The notes below the pieces were generated by a model. The model was not told the origin of the DNA. It did not search any database and saw only the letters and a list, made by a program, of their open reading frames with translations. Positions 25,005-37,210 of a stretch of DNA of 64,000 bases are shown piece after piece. The translations under genes were made by a program, and so were the position numbers. Source of the stretch: Epiperipatus broadwayi (taxonomy: Eukaryota; Onychophora; Udeonychophora; Euonychophora; Peripatidae); the NCBI GenBank assembly GCA_028023455.1, contig JAQFVV010012394.1, positions 33,367,150 through 33,431,149 of the forward strand, read 5' to 3'. Every line of letters begins with the position of its first letter. Position 1 is the first letter of the stretch.

Positions 25005-25175
25005 ATAAAGTGGTGATCCTTGGGGTCGCTGTCAGGGCTCGAACTTCTTATAAACTTCCACACACTAAACCATTCGATTATTATTAATTATGACTCTATT
25101 AATAATTAATATAATGATTGGTGGCACTTAATTATTATGAACACTGAATGGGGTTCAAATCTGGGTGAAACATAG
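25005..25175. repeat. tRNA-like B-box words, both strands
   Basis: 'tcagggctcgaacttcttat' (B box on minus, GTTCGAGCC) and 'ggggttcaaatctgggtg' near 25149 (B box on plus). Probably old SINEs. The rest of 24346-25390 is AT-rich without a gene. Confidence 0.35.
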
Positions 25176-25731
25176 AATTTTTGTCATTTGATATTTAACT
25201 AGTCAACGGAATTTTATTTTTCCTTGACTACTTTTCTATAGAGGACTTGCCGAAAAATTGATTTTATGTACTTTTTAACATTTCATTACTATGCTTGATC
25301 GGCTTCAAATTCCATTAGGCAAAATGTTTTCGTATAACAGTTACACACTATTATAGGTTTTATTTGTAAAATAAATCCAGCTTATTTCGAACGTCCAGTT
25401 ATTTCAATCATCATTATAATCATCAACCATTGTCAATCCACTGCAGGATGAAGGTCTCTCCAAGTTCAAGCCATCTTCTCCGATCTCTAGTTTCTCTTCT
25501 CCATATCACCGCTACACACTTGTGTTTATCCATCCATCTCACAAGTGGTCTCTTTCTGGGTCTTTTACAATCTCTTGGAATCCAGATTAAGATTTCAATT
25601 GTCTTCTAGCAATATGTCCAGCCCAACTCCACTTCAGTCTTTTAATTTTTTCAATGAGGTCAGTAATACTTGTTTATTCTCTTAACCATATATTGCATTT
25701 TCTATCTCTTCTTGCTGTTATTCCCAACATA

Positions 25732-25935
25732 CATCTCTCCATACTTCTTTGAATGCTCTGAAGTCTCTGCATTGCTCTTTGATTAAGTATCCAAATCTCA
25801 GAACTGGTAAAATACATTTATTTACCAACATGCATCTCTCGATACTTCTTTGAATGGTCTGAAGTCTCTGTATTGCTCTTCTATTAAGTGTCTAAATCTC
25901 AGATCCATAAGTAAGAACTGGTAAAACACATTTAT
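25732..25935. repeat. About 110-bp tandem duplication inside the RTE 3' region
   Basis: 'catctctc.atacttctttgaatg.tctgaagtctctg.attgctctt..attaagt' occurs at about 25732 and again at about 25830, each followed by 'aactggtaaaa.acatttattta'. Local tandem duplication after insertion. Confidence 0.75.
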
Positions 25936-26874
25936 TTAAAATCTTCCTTTTCAAACACATAGGCATATTTCCTTTTAGTATCAAATTAATTTTACCAAAA
26001 GCACTCCAACAAAGTTTAATTCTATGATTAATTTCATCCATTATGTTTCCGACTGTAATAATAATCTGATCAAGATATTTGTAACTGTTAACTTCTTCTA
26101 ACTCATCATAATCAATCTTTATTTTCATATTTTGAAAAAAATCCATTAAACATTACTTTAGTCTTTTTAACATTTATCTTTAGTCCTACTTTCCTATTTT
26201 CATCTGATAACTCCTGCAACATTTCCTGCAGCTCTGAAGCATTATTTGCAAAAACAACTATATCATCTGCAAAATCTAAATGACTTAAATAATCTCCATT
26301 TACTTTCACTCCTTTAGCTTCCCATTTTAATCCATAAAATACTTCTTGCAGCACTGGTGTAAAAGGATTTGGAGATATGGAGCCACCTTGTCTTACACCC
26401 TTCTCAATGTTGACTTTGCCAATATCATTATGTAATATAATTGTTGCTGTTGCATTTTTATAAATATTCTTTAAAATATGACAATATCCTGGATCTATAC
26501 CTTGATGATCCAATGCTTTAATCACTGAAAAAGTTTATAGAATCAAATGCCTTTTCATAATCTACAAATCCAAAGCATAATGGCAATTCATATTCATTTG
26601 TATTTTCTATAACTTCTCTCAATATCTGCATATGATCTACTGTATTAAAACCACTTTTAAATCCAGCTTGTTCTTTTGGTTGGTGGAAATCCAATGTTCT
26701 CTGTAGACGAGTTGTAATTATCTTGGAAATTTTTTTGTATAAAACTGATAAAAGGCTGATAGGTCTGTAATTTCTAATATCTTCTTTATCACCTTTTTTA
26801 AATACTGCATTCTTCCAATCATCTGGTACATGTTTACCATTTAGACATTTGGTATATAACTTTGCTAAAAAAAA
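25892..26874 (-). pseudogene. RTE reverse transcriptase and thumb
   Basis: Continuing the element: VPDDWKNAVFKKGDKEDIRN, YRPISLLS, AGFKSGFNTVDHM and FVDYEKAFDSI (26,870-26,530). After a frameshift, 26112-26525 carries IKALDHQGIDPGYCHILKNI, GVRQGGSISPNPFTPVLQE (family GVRQGD.ISP.LFT) and the active site HLDFADDIVVFANNA. Then 25892-26146 gives DELEEVNSYKYLDQIII and KCVLPVLTYGSE, the conserved RTE thumb. The D of GVRQGD is replaced by G. Residual 3' sequence to about 25395 holds only short readable pieces. Confidence 0.8.
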
Positions 26875-28173
26875 TTATATTTCTTCACCTGCTTCTTTTA
26901 ATATATCAAGTATAATTCCATCATTACCTGGGGTTTTTCCTTTATTCATAAATTTTATTGCATGCCTCACTTCTTCATTTAAAATTCTGGGCAATTTGGA
27001 AGATATAATAGATATAGGAGGTATTTGTTCTTTATTACTATATAATTCTTGATAGAAGTCTTCTACCCATTTTATGATGTCATCTCTCTTTTTAGTAATA
27101 GTTCCATCTTTTTTCCTTATTACAGATATAAATTTCCTACCAATACCAAAATGTTGTTTTACACTCTTGAGACTTTTATTTTCTTCTACAGATTTCCTTG
27201 CTAGTTCAGAGTTATACATTCTTATATCATTTTCAACCCTTTTCCACACCATTTTTACAAAATTCAAGAGATATTCAATCTTTTTTAATGCATCATTTTT
27301 GTATATCTTCATATTCCTTTTTTTCTTCATAAATTCTCTAGTTTCAGTAGAAATTTTACTGGTCAATTGCTGCTTTTTTCTACCAGCTATCTTTGTTGCA
27401 GTTTTTAAAAGTCTATCAGTTATTTTCATATTAATTTCATTCAAATCTGAATCATGTTCAAAATCTACTAATACTTGAAACCGATTTGTAAGTTCTAATT
27501 TAAATTCATTAGAATGTTTCTGAATATTAGAAATATCAACTGTAAATATTGTTTTTCTTAATAATTTTTGTCTCTCTAGTTTTGCATTAACATGTATCTT
27601 ACATCTTACTAATTGATGATCACTTCCTGTGTTAAATTTATTAAGAACATTACAATCTTGAAATATGTATTTTCTGTTAGTCAAAATATAATCCAATTCT
27701 GCTGTATCTTCATTTGGATGCTTCCATGTCCATTTCCTTTTAACATTTTTCACAAAAAAGGAATTCATAATATAAAATTTTTCTTTTTCTGCAAACTCCA
27801 CAAGTCTATATCCTCTTTCATTTCTATTACCATAACTAAAATTACCTACAGCACTTTCATCTTTCATTTGTTTACCAATTCTAGCATTAAAGTCTCCCAT
27901 AACAATTTCAAAATGTTATTTATTCTGATCAAAAGCCTTTTGTACATCCAAATAAAAATCTTCTACTACTTCATCACTATGAGAACTTGTTGGGGCATAA
28001 AGCTGAATTATCTGCATTTGGTATCTGCTATTAAGTTGTCTAACTAATCTTGCCATGCTCTCCGATACACCATTAATCTCTACAATGTTGTTCTTCCACT
28101 TTTCATTTATAATGAATACTACTCCACTTGTATTTCCAATATTTGTTGCCTTTATAATAGAGTGCAAGTCCAC
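26875..28173 (-). pseudogene. RTE endonuclease and linker to RT
   Basis: A frame open from 28173 to 26875 except for one TAA at 27913-27915, immediately before the APE motif. N-terminal pieces include TSGVVFIINEKWKNNIVEI and IIQLYAPTSSHSDE. After the stop come MGDFNARIG (catalytic GDFNA), RKWTWKHPNEDTAELDYIL and TGSDHQLVRCKI (the SDH catalytic pair). A Lys/Glu-rich linker follows (KKRDDIIKWVEDFYQELY) and then MNKGKTPGNDGI, which introduces the RT. The order and spacing match RTE-type ORF2, which lacks a separate ORF1 in many members. An in-frame TAA and a downstream stop at about 26875 show that it is not functional. Confidence 0.8.
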
Positions 28174-28459
28174 TCTTTAAATCAATTGTATCTTCACCTT
28201 TTCTTCTAATTTCCACATAATCCCATACTGTCCCATTTAATATAAGACAGTTCTTCTTTTAATAATAGCAATCTTCCTTCACTTGAAAGTGATCTTCAGT
28301 TGTAAGTACCTAAATAAAAAAAGTCATCATCATATGGCAGCTTGTGTCCACAATCGGGATTCTTAGCACCTTCCATCTTAGGTAACCAACCGCTGCCTTG
28401 GTTGGTGACTTTACAGCCTCCTGGGAATAAGGGCCATGATTTATTTTTGTCTATCATAA

Positions 28460-28735
28460 TTGTATAAATCTATTGGAAAAATTCATTTACACAAACATTT
28501 ATTCTGCTGTATCAGGCAACTGAGAAGAAAGACCATGGTGTTTCTTGATCTTAAACTCGGAGGTAAAAAGCCAATAAACTCACCACGCTGGCTAATTCGT
28601 GTTATTGAGCAGCCGATCCATGTTTGTATACTATATGAATAATCACATAGTAATAACAGCTGCAATGACAAGAACATATGGAGTGGACATTCAGGAATTT
28701 GCCCTGCTTGGTTCCTTTAAGGCTTCTTTGAATTA
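28460..28735 (+). repeat. Dispersed repeat H, copy 1
   Basis: 'acacaaacatttattctgct', 'aactcggaggtaaaaagcca', 'caagaacatatggagtggac' and 'ccctgcttggttcctttaag' recur at 45090-45360 in the same orientation. Non-coding. 28231-28459 and 28736-29336 hold no recognised gene. Confidence 0.8.
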
Positions 28736-29336
28736 ATAGAAACTACACAAAAATTCAAATTTAGAAATATAATTATATCAAGAATTCTAAAATTGCTCTA
28801 ATCTTTACTTTAACCGGTACAACTTTTAGAATTAAATAAATGAAACATTTGTTCTGGGATGCAACCTTAATACAGATCTCATGCTTGGTGATTTCCACAT
28901 TTTGCTCAAAATTAGATAAAATAGTCAAGACATATTTTAAGCATATAAATGTTGCAAAATTATAGTTTTATGAAAAAGCAGGATTTTGAAAACATCTACA
29001 CTTTTATAATTCTATGACAATATTTGGTTTATTTATTGACAATAAATTTTGCATTCAACTGCATATTCCAAAACCATTTTTTACTGGGCTAAATTAATCA
29101 TTAAATTTTGTAATAGAAAAACCAATTACAGCCAAGCCATGAATTATGCTATATTTTGTTTCAAGCCCCTTTGTGGTAATGTATATAGTGCATTATAACA
29201 CACATTTTTGATAAATAATGATTAAAGTAGAATACATATTGTTTAATTGTTTATTGAACTGCAAGTATATATTACTCTTAAATATTCACATGCCTATAAC
29301 ATAGACACTTTTTTATAAGCAAATAATAATAAAAAG

Positions 29337-29490
29337 TAAAAGCAGAAGAAGAAGAAGAGAAAGAGGAGAAGAAAAGGAGAAAGAAAGGAGGAGGAAGAAG
29401 GAAGAGGAGGAAGATGAAAGAGAAGGAGGAGGAGGAAGAATAAAGAGAAGGAGGAGAAGGAAAAGGAGGAGGACAAGAAGAAGAAGAATC
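29337..29490. repeat. Polypurine tract of about 150 bp
   Basis: Nearly pure A/G on the plus strand (GAAGAAGAAGAGAAAGAGGA and similar), able to adopt triplex (H-DNA). Open frames across it on the minus strand encode Ser/Leu/Phe repeats only. 29491-30118 has no gene. Confidence 0.9.
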
Positions 29491-30118
29491 TTAATAATAT
29501 ACTTAATACCAAGTGTGTGTTCACTTGTGCATTCATTGAAGCAATAAAAAAAAACAACTATCATATTTTTATTTTTTAAAATAAAATAAATAACAAAATG
29601 TTGGGCTTTGATAGCTATTAAATATGTTCTAGGCAATGATCTTTTTATTTCAATAGCTTTTTTCTGTAATAGTAACATAATAGTGATCATAATATCAAGA
29701 AATTGATATCTCTAGGATTATTTTGATATTTTTAAAACAGTGTCAACTTTTAGTATGCTCTAAAATTTTGTACAACTTTTAACATTTCTCTCAGAAAATA
29801 TTTTATTATGCAAAATACAGCACATCAACTTCAGAAAGCATAATAAAGAAAGAATAAAATGTATATATTTTCAATATAAACCAAAGAAATTTTATTAGTA
29901 TATATAATTCTATCGGGGCTTACAAAATTGAAAATGGCTGCCATGAGTTTTAAAAGAATTTTATTTAGGGAGAATATTGGTTTTTTAATACATTAACTTC
30001 TTACAGTACATTGACTAAACAGGAGTCTATAATGTCACTACTGGGTTGATAGTGGATGATTTATGGAGATATTAATCCTGGGTATAGAATAAATCCTGTG
30101 GTTTATAGATTGTTGTCA

Positions 30119-31040
30119 TCAGCTATCTGGAAATGTATTGGGCTTTGGAATTTGGAATAGATTCCAGGTTTCTTCAAATAGAAACTTGGAGGAAAGGGTC
30201 ATGTCTTTATGCTTGATTTTGTTTAAAAGAGAAATGAATAGACTGTCTGGGTCTGGTGGAGGAGTTGTGAAGACTAATTTGCATCTTACATTCCAGATAG
30301 AGTGGGTGAGAAATACTGACATTCTTATAATTGGAAACTGTTTACTTTGTAGAGATTCTTTTAGCAAGAGGATTCTGTAAATATCAATTTTTGTATTTTG
30401 GAAAATTAAAAGTTTGATACTTCCAAGTCCGGTACATGAGCGAATTATGTGGTCAAACATATCATCATGCCTCTTGCAGATTGGGCAGGTAGGGTCAATG
30501 TTGTTAAGAAACCTCTTGTGGTGGAGGAACAAGTTGGTATGCATGGCTCCCAGATTTACTTTTACTAGGTAGTTTAAAAATTTAGGCTCTAAAGCTAAGA
30601 AGTTGAAAATCGAAGTAATTCTATGATTAGTGATGCCAAGCATGGCAAAATTGAGTTGATTTCAGGGTTGATTCTATGGTGGGCTTCCCAGATTGTGATT
30701 TTTGTATTATATGGATTTTGTAAAGTAGATGTATATTGATTGAGAAGCTGGAGAACCTGGTCTAACCAGCATTTTTGAGGAGGAGGTCTGTCCATCAGTT
30801 GAATGGTCTCTGATATATTAAAGGAATCATGTTTTTGTAAGAGGTTATGAATCAATGTGTGAGATTTTTGAAAGATAATTGAGAGGATGGAGTGAAAGGA
30901 CATCCCATTAGATTTGCGATGGTATTTCATCCTTGTCAAGCTTATAGACGTTGTACCGTTTTTCCAAAAGAGTTTAGCACATAGACTATTGATTTTTTTG
31001 GTAAAGGCTTTTGTATTAATTACATTTTTGTTCATTTGTT
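30119..31040 (-). pseudogene. L1/Tx1-like LINE remnant (thumb and C-terminal zinc finger)
   Basis: Two frames. 30595-31035 has INSLCAKLFWKNGTTSISL, SNGMSFHSILSIIFQK and MDRPPPQKCWLDQVLQL. 30119-30643 has LEPKFLNYLVKVNLGAMHTN, then DPTCPICKRHDDMFDHII followed by RSC. The last forms an intact CX2CX8HX4C finger (C-PI-C, eight residues, H, four residues, C), characteristic of LINE ORF2 C-termini. The LFWK and RPPP blocks recur in the copy at 43240-44870. One frameshift joins the two frames; the RT palm is lost. Confidence 0.7.
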
Positions 31041-31754
31041 TACATTTTTCTTTAGATAGTGTGAATTGAAGTTATATAATTAGATATGGCTTATTACATA
31101 GCTCCATAGTATTAGTTGTTATTAAATCTGTTTTTAAAATCTTACAAGTTTTTTTCTGCACTTACTTCTTATGATAATTAATCTTAGAGTGTTTATGTAG
31201 AATTCTTCACTTTCTTTGCTAGGCTTTTTTTAATTATCCATTTTCAGGGCCATCAAAGTAATTGTTTGTTTTGTTGTTAATATTATTTTATCAGACATAT
31301 GCCACTTGTTAAGCTTAAAAAATATAAAGAAATCAAGTATAAATTCATATTAACTTTAAAAAATAATATTTTTTTTATAAATGACATTCACAACATTTAA
31401 CAAATTATTTTTTTTAACATTATATTATAACGTACAAACTGTTAACACATTGTGAACATGGCCATGATTTTTTTATGTTTACCAAACTATCAGGGACAGA
31501 CAATGCATAGAAGTATTTCAAAATTATGGAATAATGCCTGTGTGAAAAGGATGTGCTAATGGGCATAATATAAAACCTTATGTGTGAACAGAGATAACGG
31601 CAGTGTAATCTCAAAATATGTTCAAAGTGAATATTCTTTTATCATGTTTTTTTTTATTTTGTTTATTACAGTTATATTAAATTTTATTCAATTACAATCA
31701 TTTGGAATTTTGTGTAATTTATTGTGTTTTTATAATTATCTTTAAAAAAATCAA

Positions 31755-31830
31755 TAAATGATGGAAATAGTCCAACATATCACCTCTTATAATATACCAT
31801 CATTACAGACCTTCAGAGAAATGATAGTAA
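31755..31830 (+). repeat. SINE-like repeat, 3' fragment
   Basis: 'gatggaaatagtccaacata' and 'cattacagaccttcagagaa' match 36557-36620. The surrounding 31041-33950 is AT-rich with no gene recognised. Confidence 0.65.
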
Positions 31831-33950
31831 ATATTATATGGTAGTTAAATAAAGCATTTTTCTTATTAGTGTGTATAACTTTTTAAAAATGTATTTTAGT
31901 ATTTTCCCCTCCCCTGACATGTGTACAAGTAAAATATAAACAACAATAAATATTTTAATTCAGTTCTAACAGTCTTTAACTTTCTCCATGGAGAAATATC
32001 AAAGATAAAAATAATATATGGTAGATAAATCAAATGCCGACTGAATCTCTTTTAACAAACTCACTAGCAATGCCCAAGTTTGGTCAGGTACAAGGCAGCC
32101 ATCTTTTGTCTGATCAATAAATTGGCATTAAGTATGAAAAAATGAACATTTTTTATGAGTTTGTTAAAAAGAATTGTTTAGGGATTTAAGTTATGAAATA
32201 TAGTTCCATTTAGCTGGTCCATGAATTAGTTTATATTGTCAATGTTACATTTTTGAGGTAATATAATAATAGGTTTATTAAATTTATTAGTTACAAATAA
32301 TAATTGGATATCAAACTTGTTTAGTCTATGAAATAAGTATTTTAGCAGATAAATGGTATAAAAGTTCTTAGATATCTAAAAAATGTAAAAGTTTTTACCT
32401 AAAGTATGCAAGTTTATACATGATTTAACCCCAAATCATAACATGGTATGTAGCCATTATGCAACTCTCTCACTTAAATGTTTATATATTAAAATTAATT
32501 GATAAGTAAATTTTTATGGCTATTAATTTGGCCACAAAGGTATGTTTAAAATTCCACAACTAAAAAATCAAAATGTAAATAAATCAAAACTTAATGTATG
32601 GTTAATTTTTTTATATATTTAATTTTTACTTTGAATAGAATTAGTAACAAAATTAAACTACTGTTTAGCATAATTATTATTTATCATATTTTTAAAATTA
32701 ATAAAAATAACGAAAATATTTTTAAAATATTGAACTTATCCTGAGAAATTAAAAAAAAAAAACATGTATTTTTATGTTTTCATACTTTTCTACCAAATTG
32801 TCAATGCTTTAACAAGTATTAGTAATGATAAAAATAAAATATATCATATTTCTTATAAAAATATTTTTCAAAAAACAAATATTTTTGAAATAAAAAACAT
32901 TATATTTAGGGAAAAAAACCATATCTTTTGGTTTCACTAACATAACATAAAAACTTCCCTTTGAATAATGCAGTAAATGGTTTAAAACTTTTTACCTCAT
33001 AATTAACACTGCCATCTATGAATAAAAACAAAAACTAAATTATTTGTTCATAACCATTAAACTGCAGCTATGCAAGGCAATATTATAGAGAGACTTGTGG
33101 ATTTATTCAGGAGTGTAATGTTAAAGGTGATTTTAAAGAAAAGTAATTTAAGTTTCTACCTATTATAAAATTACATTTTTTGATTTATTGTTAGGGTTGC
33201 TAAATTTTTATAAAAGTTAAAACTGGTGGTGGACAAATGATTATATCTTTAGAATGATTACTTCATGAAATAATGAAGGAATGAATACAAAATTCTTTAT
33301 GTATGTTTAAAAAGCAAAAGTATATATCAGATTTGGTAAATGGAGAGATAAAATTAAAAATCTTGATTCACTTTATACTTTAATCTATGGTGTAACAGTT
33401 GAGTATTTGGATAATTATGCAATTCGTGTTAGAATTTAGCATAATGGCATCTTGTTAAAATAAATCATGTGGAACATGCTCAAATGGATTGACCAATAAA
33501 AGTTTATTAATCATTTGATGTAATAGTATATAGCATTATTCACTGTAAACAAATAGATTTTCACATCTTCAAATTTAAGTTATCATTAATTGTCTATCTT
33601 ATAGTAATCTATGAAATCTCTTCACCAGGTAAATGCTGTTACATCTTTTCCCACTGAGTTCTGATGATATGTATTCAGAGGTCATCATCATAATTTTCAG
33701 CAGTTGTTACAGGCAAATGTGAAATCATTTAATTTTTTTAAATTATCTCTTTCTATATGAACACACTAAATATAGTTATGGGTTATATATATAAAAACAC
33801 AAACATATATATATTACGAGTACATTAAAAATCTATTAACTTACGAAAATTCCATCAAAAGAAATGCATATAGTATATACTGACTGACTAACATTTTAAT
33901 TAAAGTAATCTACACATTATTTGTTTAATTTCATATTTCTCTATCCAGAG

Positions 33951-34220
33951 TGAATCCAAATATATAAAATGCGCTAACACGCACAAGCACACAAAGCTAA
34001 AAACAAATAAAGAAAGTATATATTATTATTTTATTTTTAATATCTATTCCATTAAATGGCTAAGCGCTTTCAAGGGTCAAAGCCCTCATAATCATAGCCG
34101 TATTACAAAATATAATAAATTGACTCGTTATTAAAAATAAAATAATAATATATACTTTCTTTATTTGTTTTTAGCTTTGTGTGCTTGTGCGTGTTAGCGC
34201 ATTTTATATATTTTGATTCA
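33951..34220. mobile_element. Fold-back/MITE-like element with 90-bp inverted arms
   Basis: Arm 33951-34040 and arm 34131-34220 are reverse complements over all 90 positions with a single mismatch (position 7: C in the left arm, A in the right-arm complement). The 90-bp loop (34041-34130) includes GGCTAAGCGCTTTCAAGGGT and AAAGCCCTCATAATCAT. Arms include GCGCTAACACGCACAAGCAC. No target-site duplication is obvious. It could be a palindromic MITE, or a source of a perfect dsRNA hairpin if transcribed. Confidence 0.9.
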
Positions 34221-34344
34221 TAGTTAGCCACAAAGTGTAAACTGTTTGCTTATTCAGAGTGAAATAAAAAAGTTATTAAACATTTTCTTTATATATACAT
34301 ACTTATATATTTAATCTGAGATTTAAATATATAAAAACACAAAT

Positions 34345-36060
34345 ATATTGTAACAGAATTACCTTTTCGACCGTTTGTAAATGTTTAATTTACATTTTTT
34401 TACGATCGAGACAACTGTCACGTCAAGCAAAGAAGCCAATATAGACTCATTAATTAAGTCTATATTCCTGATCGAATACTGAGATTACCAATGGAATTTT
34501 CAGTATTATCTTTCCCGATCAGAACGCTTCTTCGACTGCTGGATATTCATTCATCAGAATGATTTATTTAAAATAATCCAGCGCTTGAAATATTTATAAT
34601 TTTTTGCGAGATTTAATATTACTGTACTATATCGATACGTGTACTTTTACTAGAATAAATGTCTAATTAGTATTTTATAAACCCTACGGGTATATCATTA
34701 TAATTAGTATGGTGAAGAAGGAAAGACGAGACTTAAGGAGCTATTTATAAATAAATATTGAATAATATAATACATTCATAAAACATTAAAATATAATATT
34801 TCCATATAAAACAAGCAATCATTTAAATAATACCAATTATATTTAATTTAATTAACCCTTCACCTAAAATAATAATTCTTTAATACTAAACATTTATCTG
34901 TAGATATTTATAGTTCATAGTCTTTTCTTACGTATTCTTTGATATAGAACTACTAATCATTTTCATTCAGATTCACATTTACAATTGCATATTTTTAATT
35001 AATGTGGCCATTTATGAAAGTGTGTGCACGCGTGTTATATTAAAGTTAATTTACTTAGGTTTTCTGGACGTTGACGAGGGAATTATTATCCATCCTGTGG
35101 ATTACTCCATTTCTTTTGTAGAGATGGAAATTCTTGGGATCTGGTTGGATTCTTTCTTGCAGCTTACTTAGGTCGTACTCTTGAGGCTTCGATGACAGGG
35201 AAGGTGAACCATCAGGCAGACGCTATCTCTACTACTACTTCACGGGGAAGATGACTTTACACCCAAGGCGAGCGTGGATTAACTGGCGTCCGTTTGTGGC
35301 CCCCTTAGCCCTGCATTCTCGGTGTTTTAACTTCTTGGTACATTTTTGTTTCACAGCTCTCGAACTCTGTCTGTCAGCTCAGCAGACTCAAGAACAACTA
35401 AAACATGGCTACTTCTTTTACAATTTTCTTTCTTAATTGTCCCACAATCCTTTACTTATCTTCTTGATTGTTTTCGGAATGTCATTAATTACATTTCACA
35501 CATTTATTTTACTTTCATTAAATACATAAAATTTCTTCTTGTTTTTTATCCATTTGTTTTTATTTTATTTACTTCCATTTCTTTTTAATAAAGTAATTTT
35601 CTTATTTACACACTCTTTATTTTACACACCTATACATATATATTTCATGCATTCACATGTGTATTTTGAAGAGATGATCTTTATCTTTTTTTTTTTTTTT
35701 TGTAAATCTATTTATTTTTATTGATAATTGCGACCGCAAATTTATGATTGCTAATTCTACAATCATTAACCCTTTTTATTTACTTTTCCCTTTAAGATTT
35801 AATCATCAACTTCGATTATCTTATTTTACTATTCCTTACACTTTACTAATTTTAAATTCTAAAAAAGTTAACATTGGAAGGTGGAAGATAAGGATCTTGG
35901 TTGCTTACCTTCATTCATTTTCTTTAATTACCATAATTGATTTTTTTAATTACTTGCATTCCTCAGCTACCATCTTGCTTTTTTAATTAAGACTTAACTT
36001 AAAATAAATTTATTTTATTTTTTTAACTTTATTATCCAATTTCTATAACTTAGTTTACAT
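34345..36060. other. Unassigned segment with GC-richer core, possible solo LTR
   Basis: Starts near a TGTAACAGAATTACC word (34350), reminiscent of the TGTAACG start of the LTR element. It has a GC-richer centre (35060-35400, for example CCAAGGCGAGCGTGGATTAA, GTTTGTGGCCCCCTTAGCCC) between very AT-rich flanks, the same profile as that LTR. No matching GTTACA end, second copy or ORF was found. The open frames at 35251-35986 look incidental. Confidence 0.3.
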
Positions 36061-36299
36061 AAAACTCACATTTAATATTATACTATATATTAAATGTACA
36101 CATGTGGGATCGCAGTATGTGTGATCATCATCATATACATATGTAAATGTTGGTGCATTTGAATATGCGCTATTATATTACAAGTGCATTATAAGTACAT
36201 TGATATATTAAAGTTATAATAATCAAAACAAAAATATAAACTATATTTAAACTTTTCAAATGCAAATTTGTTAGTAATAATACACACATAGACAATACA

Positions 36300-36625
36300 C
36301 ATGTTGTAGGTTAGAGCGTTTGCCTTAAATTCGATATTCAAGAATCTAAAGGTGCGAGTTCAACTTCTATGTGAATATTGTCACTGTGCAGATCAGACTA
36401 GCAACACCTGAATTAGAGTGGAGAATAATACTATTCGAAACATTCTGTAATTATTAACGTGGGTTGTCTATTTGTATATTATTATTAACAAATTGTTTGT
36501 ATTTGAAAAGTTTAAATAAAGTTTAAAATTTTCTATACATTAACATTCACTCATAGATGATGGAAATAGTCCAACATATCACATCTAATAATATAGCATC
36601 ATAACAAACTTTCAGGCAAATACAA
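36300..36625 (+). repeat. SINE-like repeat, copy 2
   Basis: TAGGTTAGAGCGTTTGCC resembles an A box and GGTGCGAGTTCAACTTC a B box. The body has 'gactagcaacacctgaatta', and the 3' part 'gatggaaatagtccaacata' is shared with 11800 and 31760. It lies in the intron or flank just downstream of the arrestin exon. Confidence 0.6.
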
Positions 36626-36858
36626 AAAATATAAATCATATATTAATTTAACTAATATTGGTATTCAATTAATTTGTTTAGTTGAAAGTTTCATTAATAG
36701 GAGCCGCTAGCATAAAGATTTGAGAAAAAGTGATTTGCTAAAAAAATATTGATCGGCCAATCTTCGTAATAGTTTAAATACTCATTTTCAAATTTCCAAA
36801 AATAGAACAAAATTAATATATTAAGAATAATTTAAATTACTATTTTCAAAATACTGAC

Positions 36859-37210
36859 CTTCGTTTTTATCGCTATCTTCAATTGAAATTTCTGGAAGAG
36901 ATTTAAATTCCGATTTGGATTGAATAGGAGAAGGTGGCAAAGATACGGTTTGAGTAGGAGGTGGTAATTTGGAAGTAGAAGATTCTAGATGTTTCTCTTG
37001 CTGCGTGCTGATGTTTGCAACAGTAGGCCGCCTGAAGGGGCGTTTGATTACAATATCTTCAACTGAATTAGAAAAAGTTGGTCTTCTATTAGCAAATAAT
37101 GGAGAAGATGATCTTCTTCTACTTAATTTTCTAATATTAGTCAGACCTAGAGTGCCTATAACCACTGGTATTTTTACATTCAAAGATCCACCAGATGATT
37201 TGGTATTGAT
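36859..37210 (-). CDS. alpha-arrestin exon (end of C-terminal arrestin domain plus disordered tail)
   Basis: Follows a strong acceptor (TTCTTCTTTGTTTCAG, AG at 37211-37212) in phase 0, starting INTKSSGGSLNVKIPVVIGT. This is the last strand of the arrestin C domain, the family's hallmark 'l.v.iPlvIGT'. A basic, Ser/Pro-rich tail follows (KLSRRRSSSPLF, RPTFSNSVED, KLPPPTQTVSLPPSP), typical of regulated C-tails; no PPxY is present. I end the exon at 36859 because AAG|GTCAGT there is a good donor, giving 352 nt and a phase-1 exit. Without splicing, the frame runs 12 codons further to a stop at 36821-36823, with no clear polyadenylation signal after it, so a terminal exon is less likely but possible. 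The next exon was not found. The tail's basic and serine-rich stretches suggest phosphorylation control (inference). Confidence 0.82.

Larger units (their letters stand above)
25395..28230 (-). mobile_element. RTE-clade LINE, decayed but largely colinear
   Basis: Reading 28230 down to 25395: endonuclease, RT, thumb and a short 3' end rich in ATGATG (complement of the 'atcatcattataatcatc' at about 25408), as is usual for RTE tails. The body is broken by a few stops and frameshifts. Its 3' region contains a roughly 110-bp tandem duplication (25732-25935). Six further fragments of the same kind occur in this window, so the family was once active here. Confidence 0.8.

Noticed and set aside
29294-29690. 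Minus-strand Ser/Leu/Phe-rich frames
   Set aside because: Products of the polypurine tract, not of a gene.
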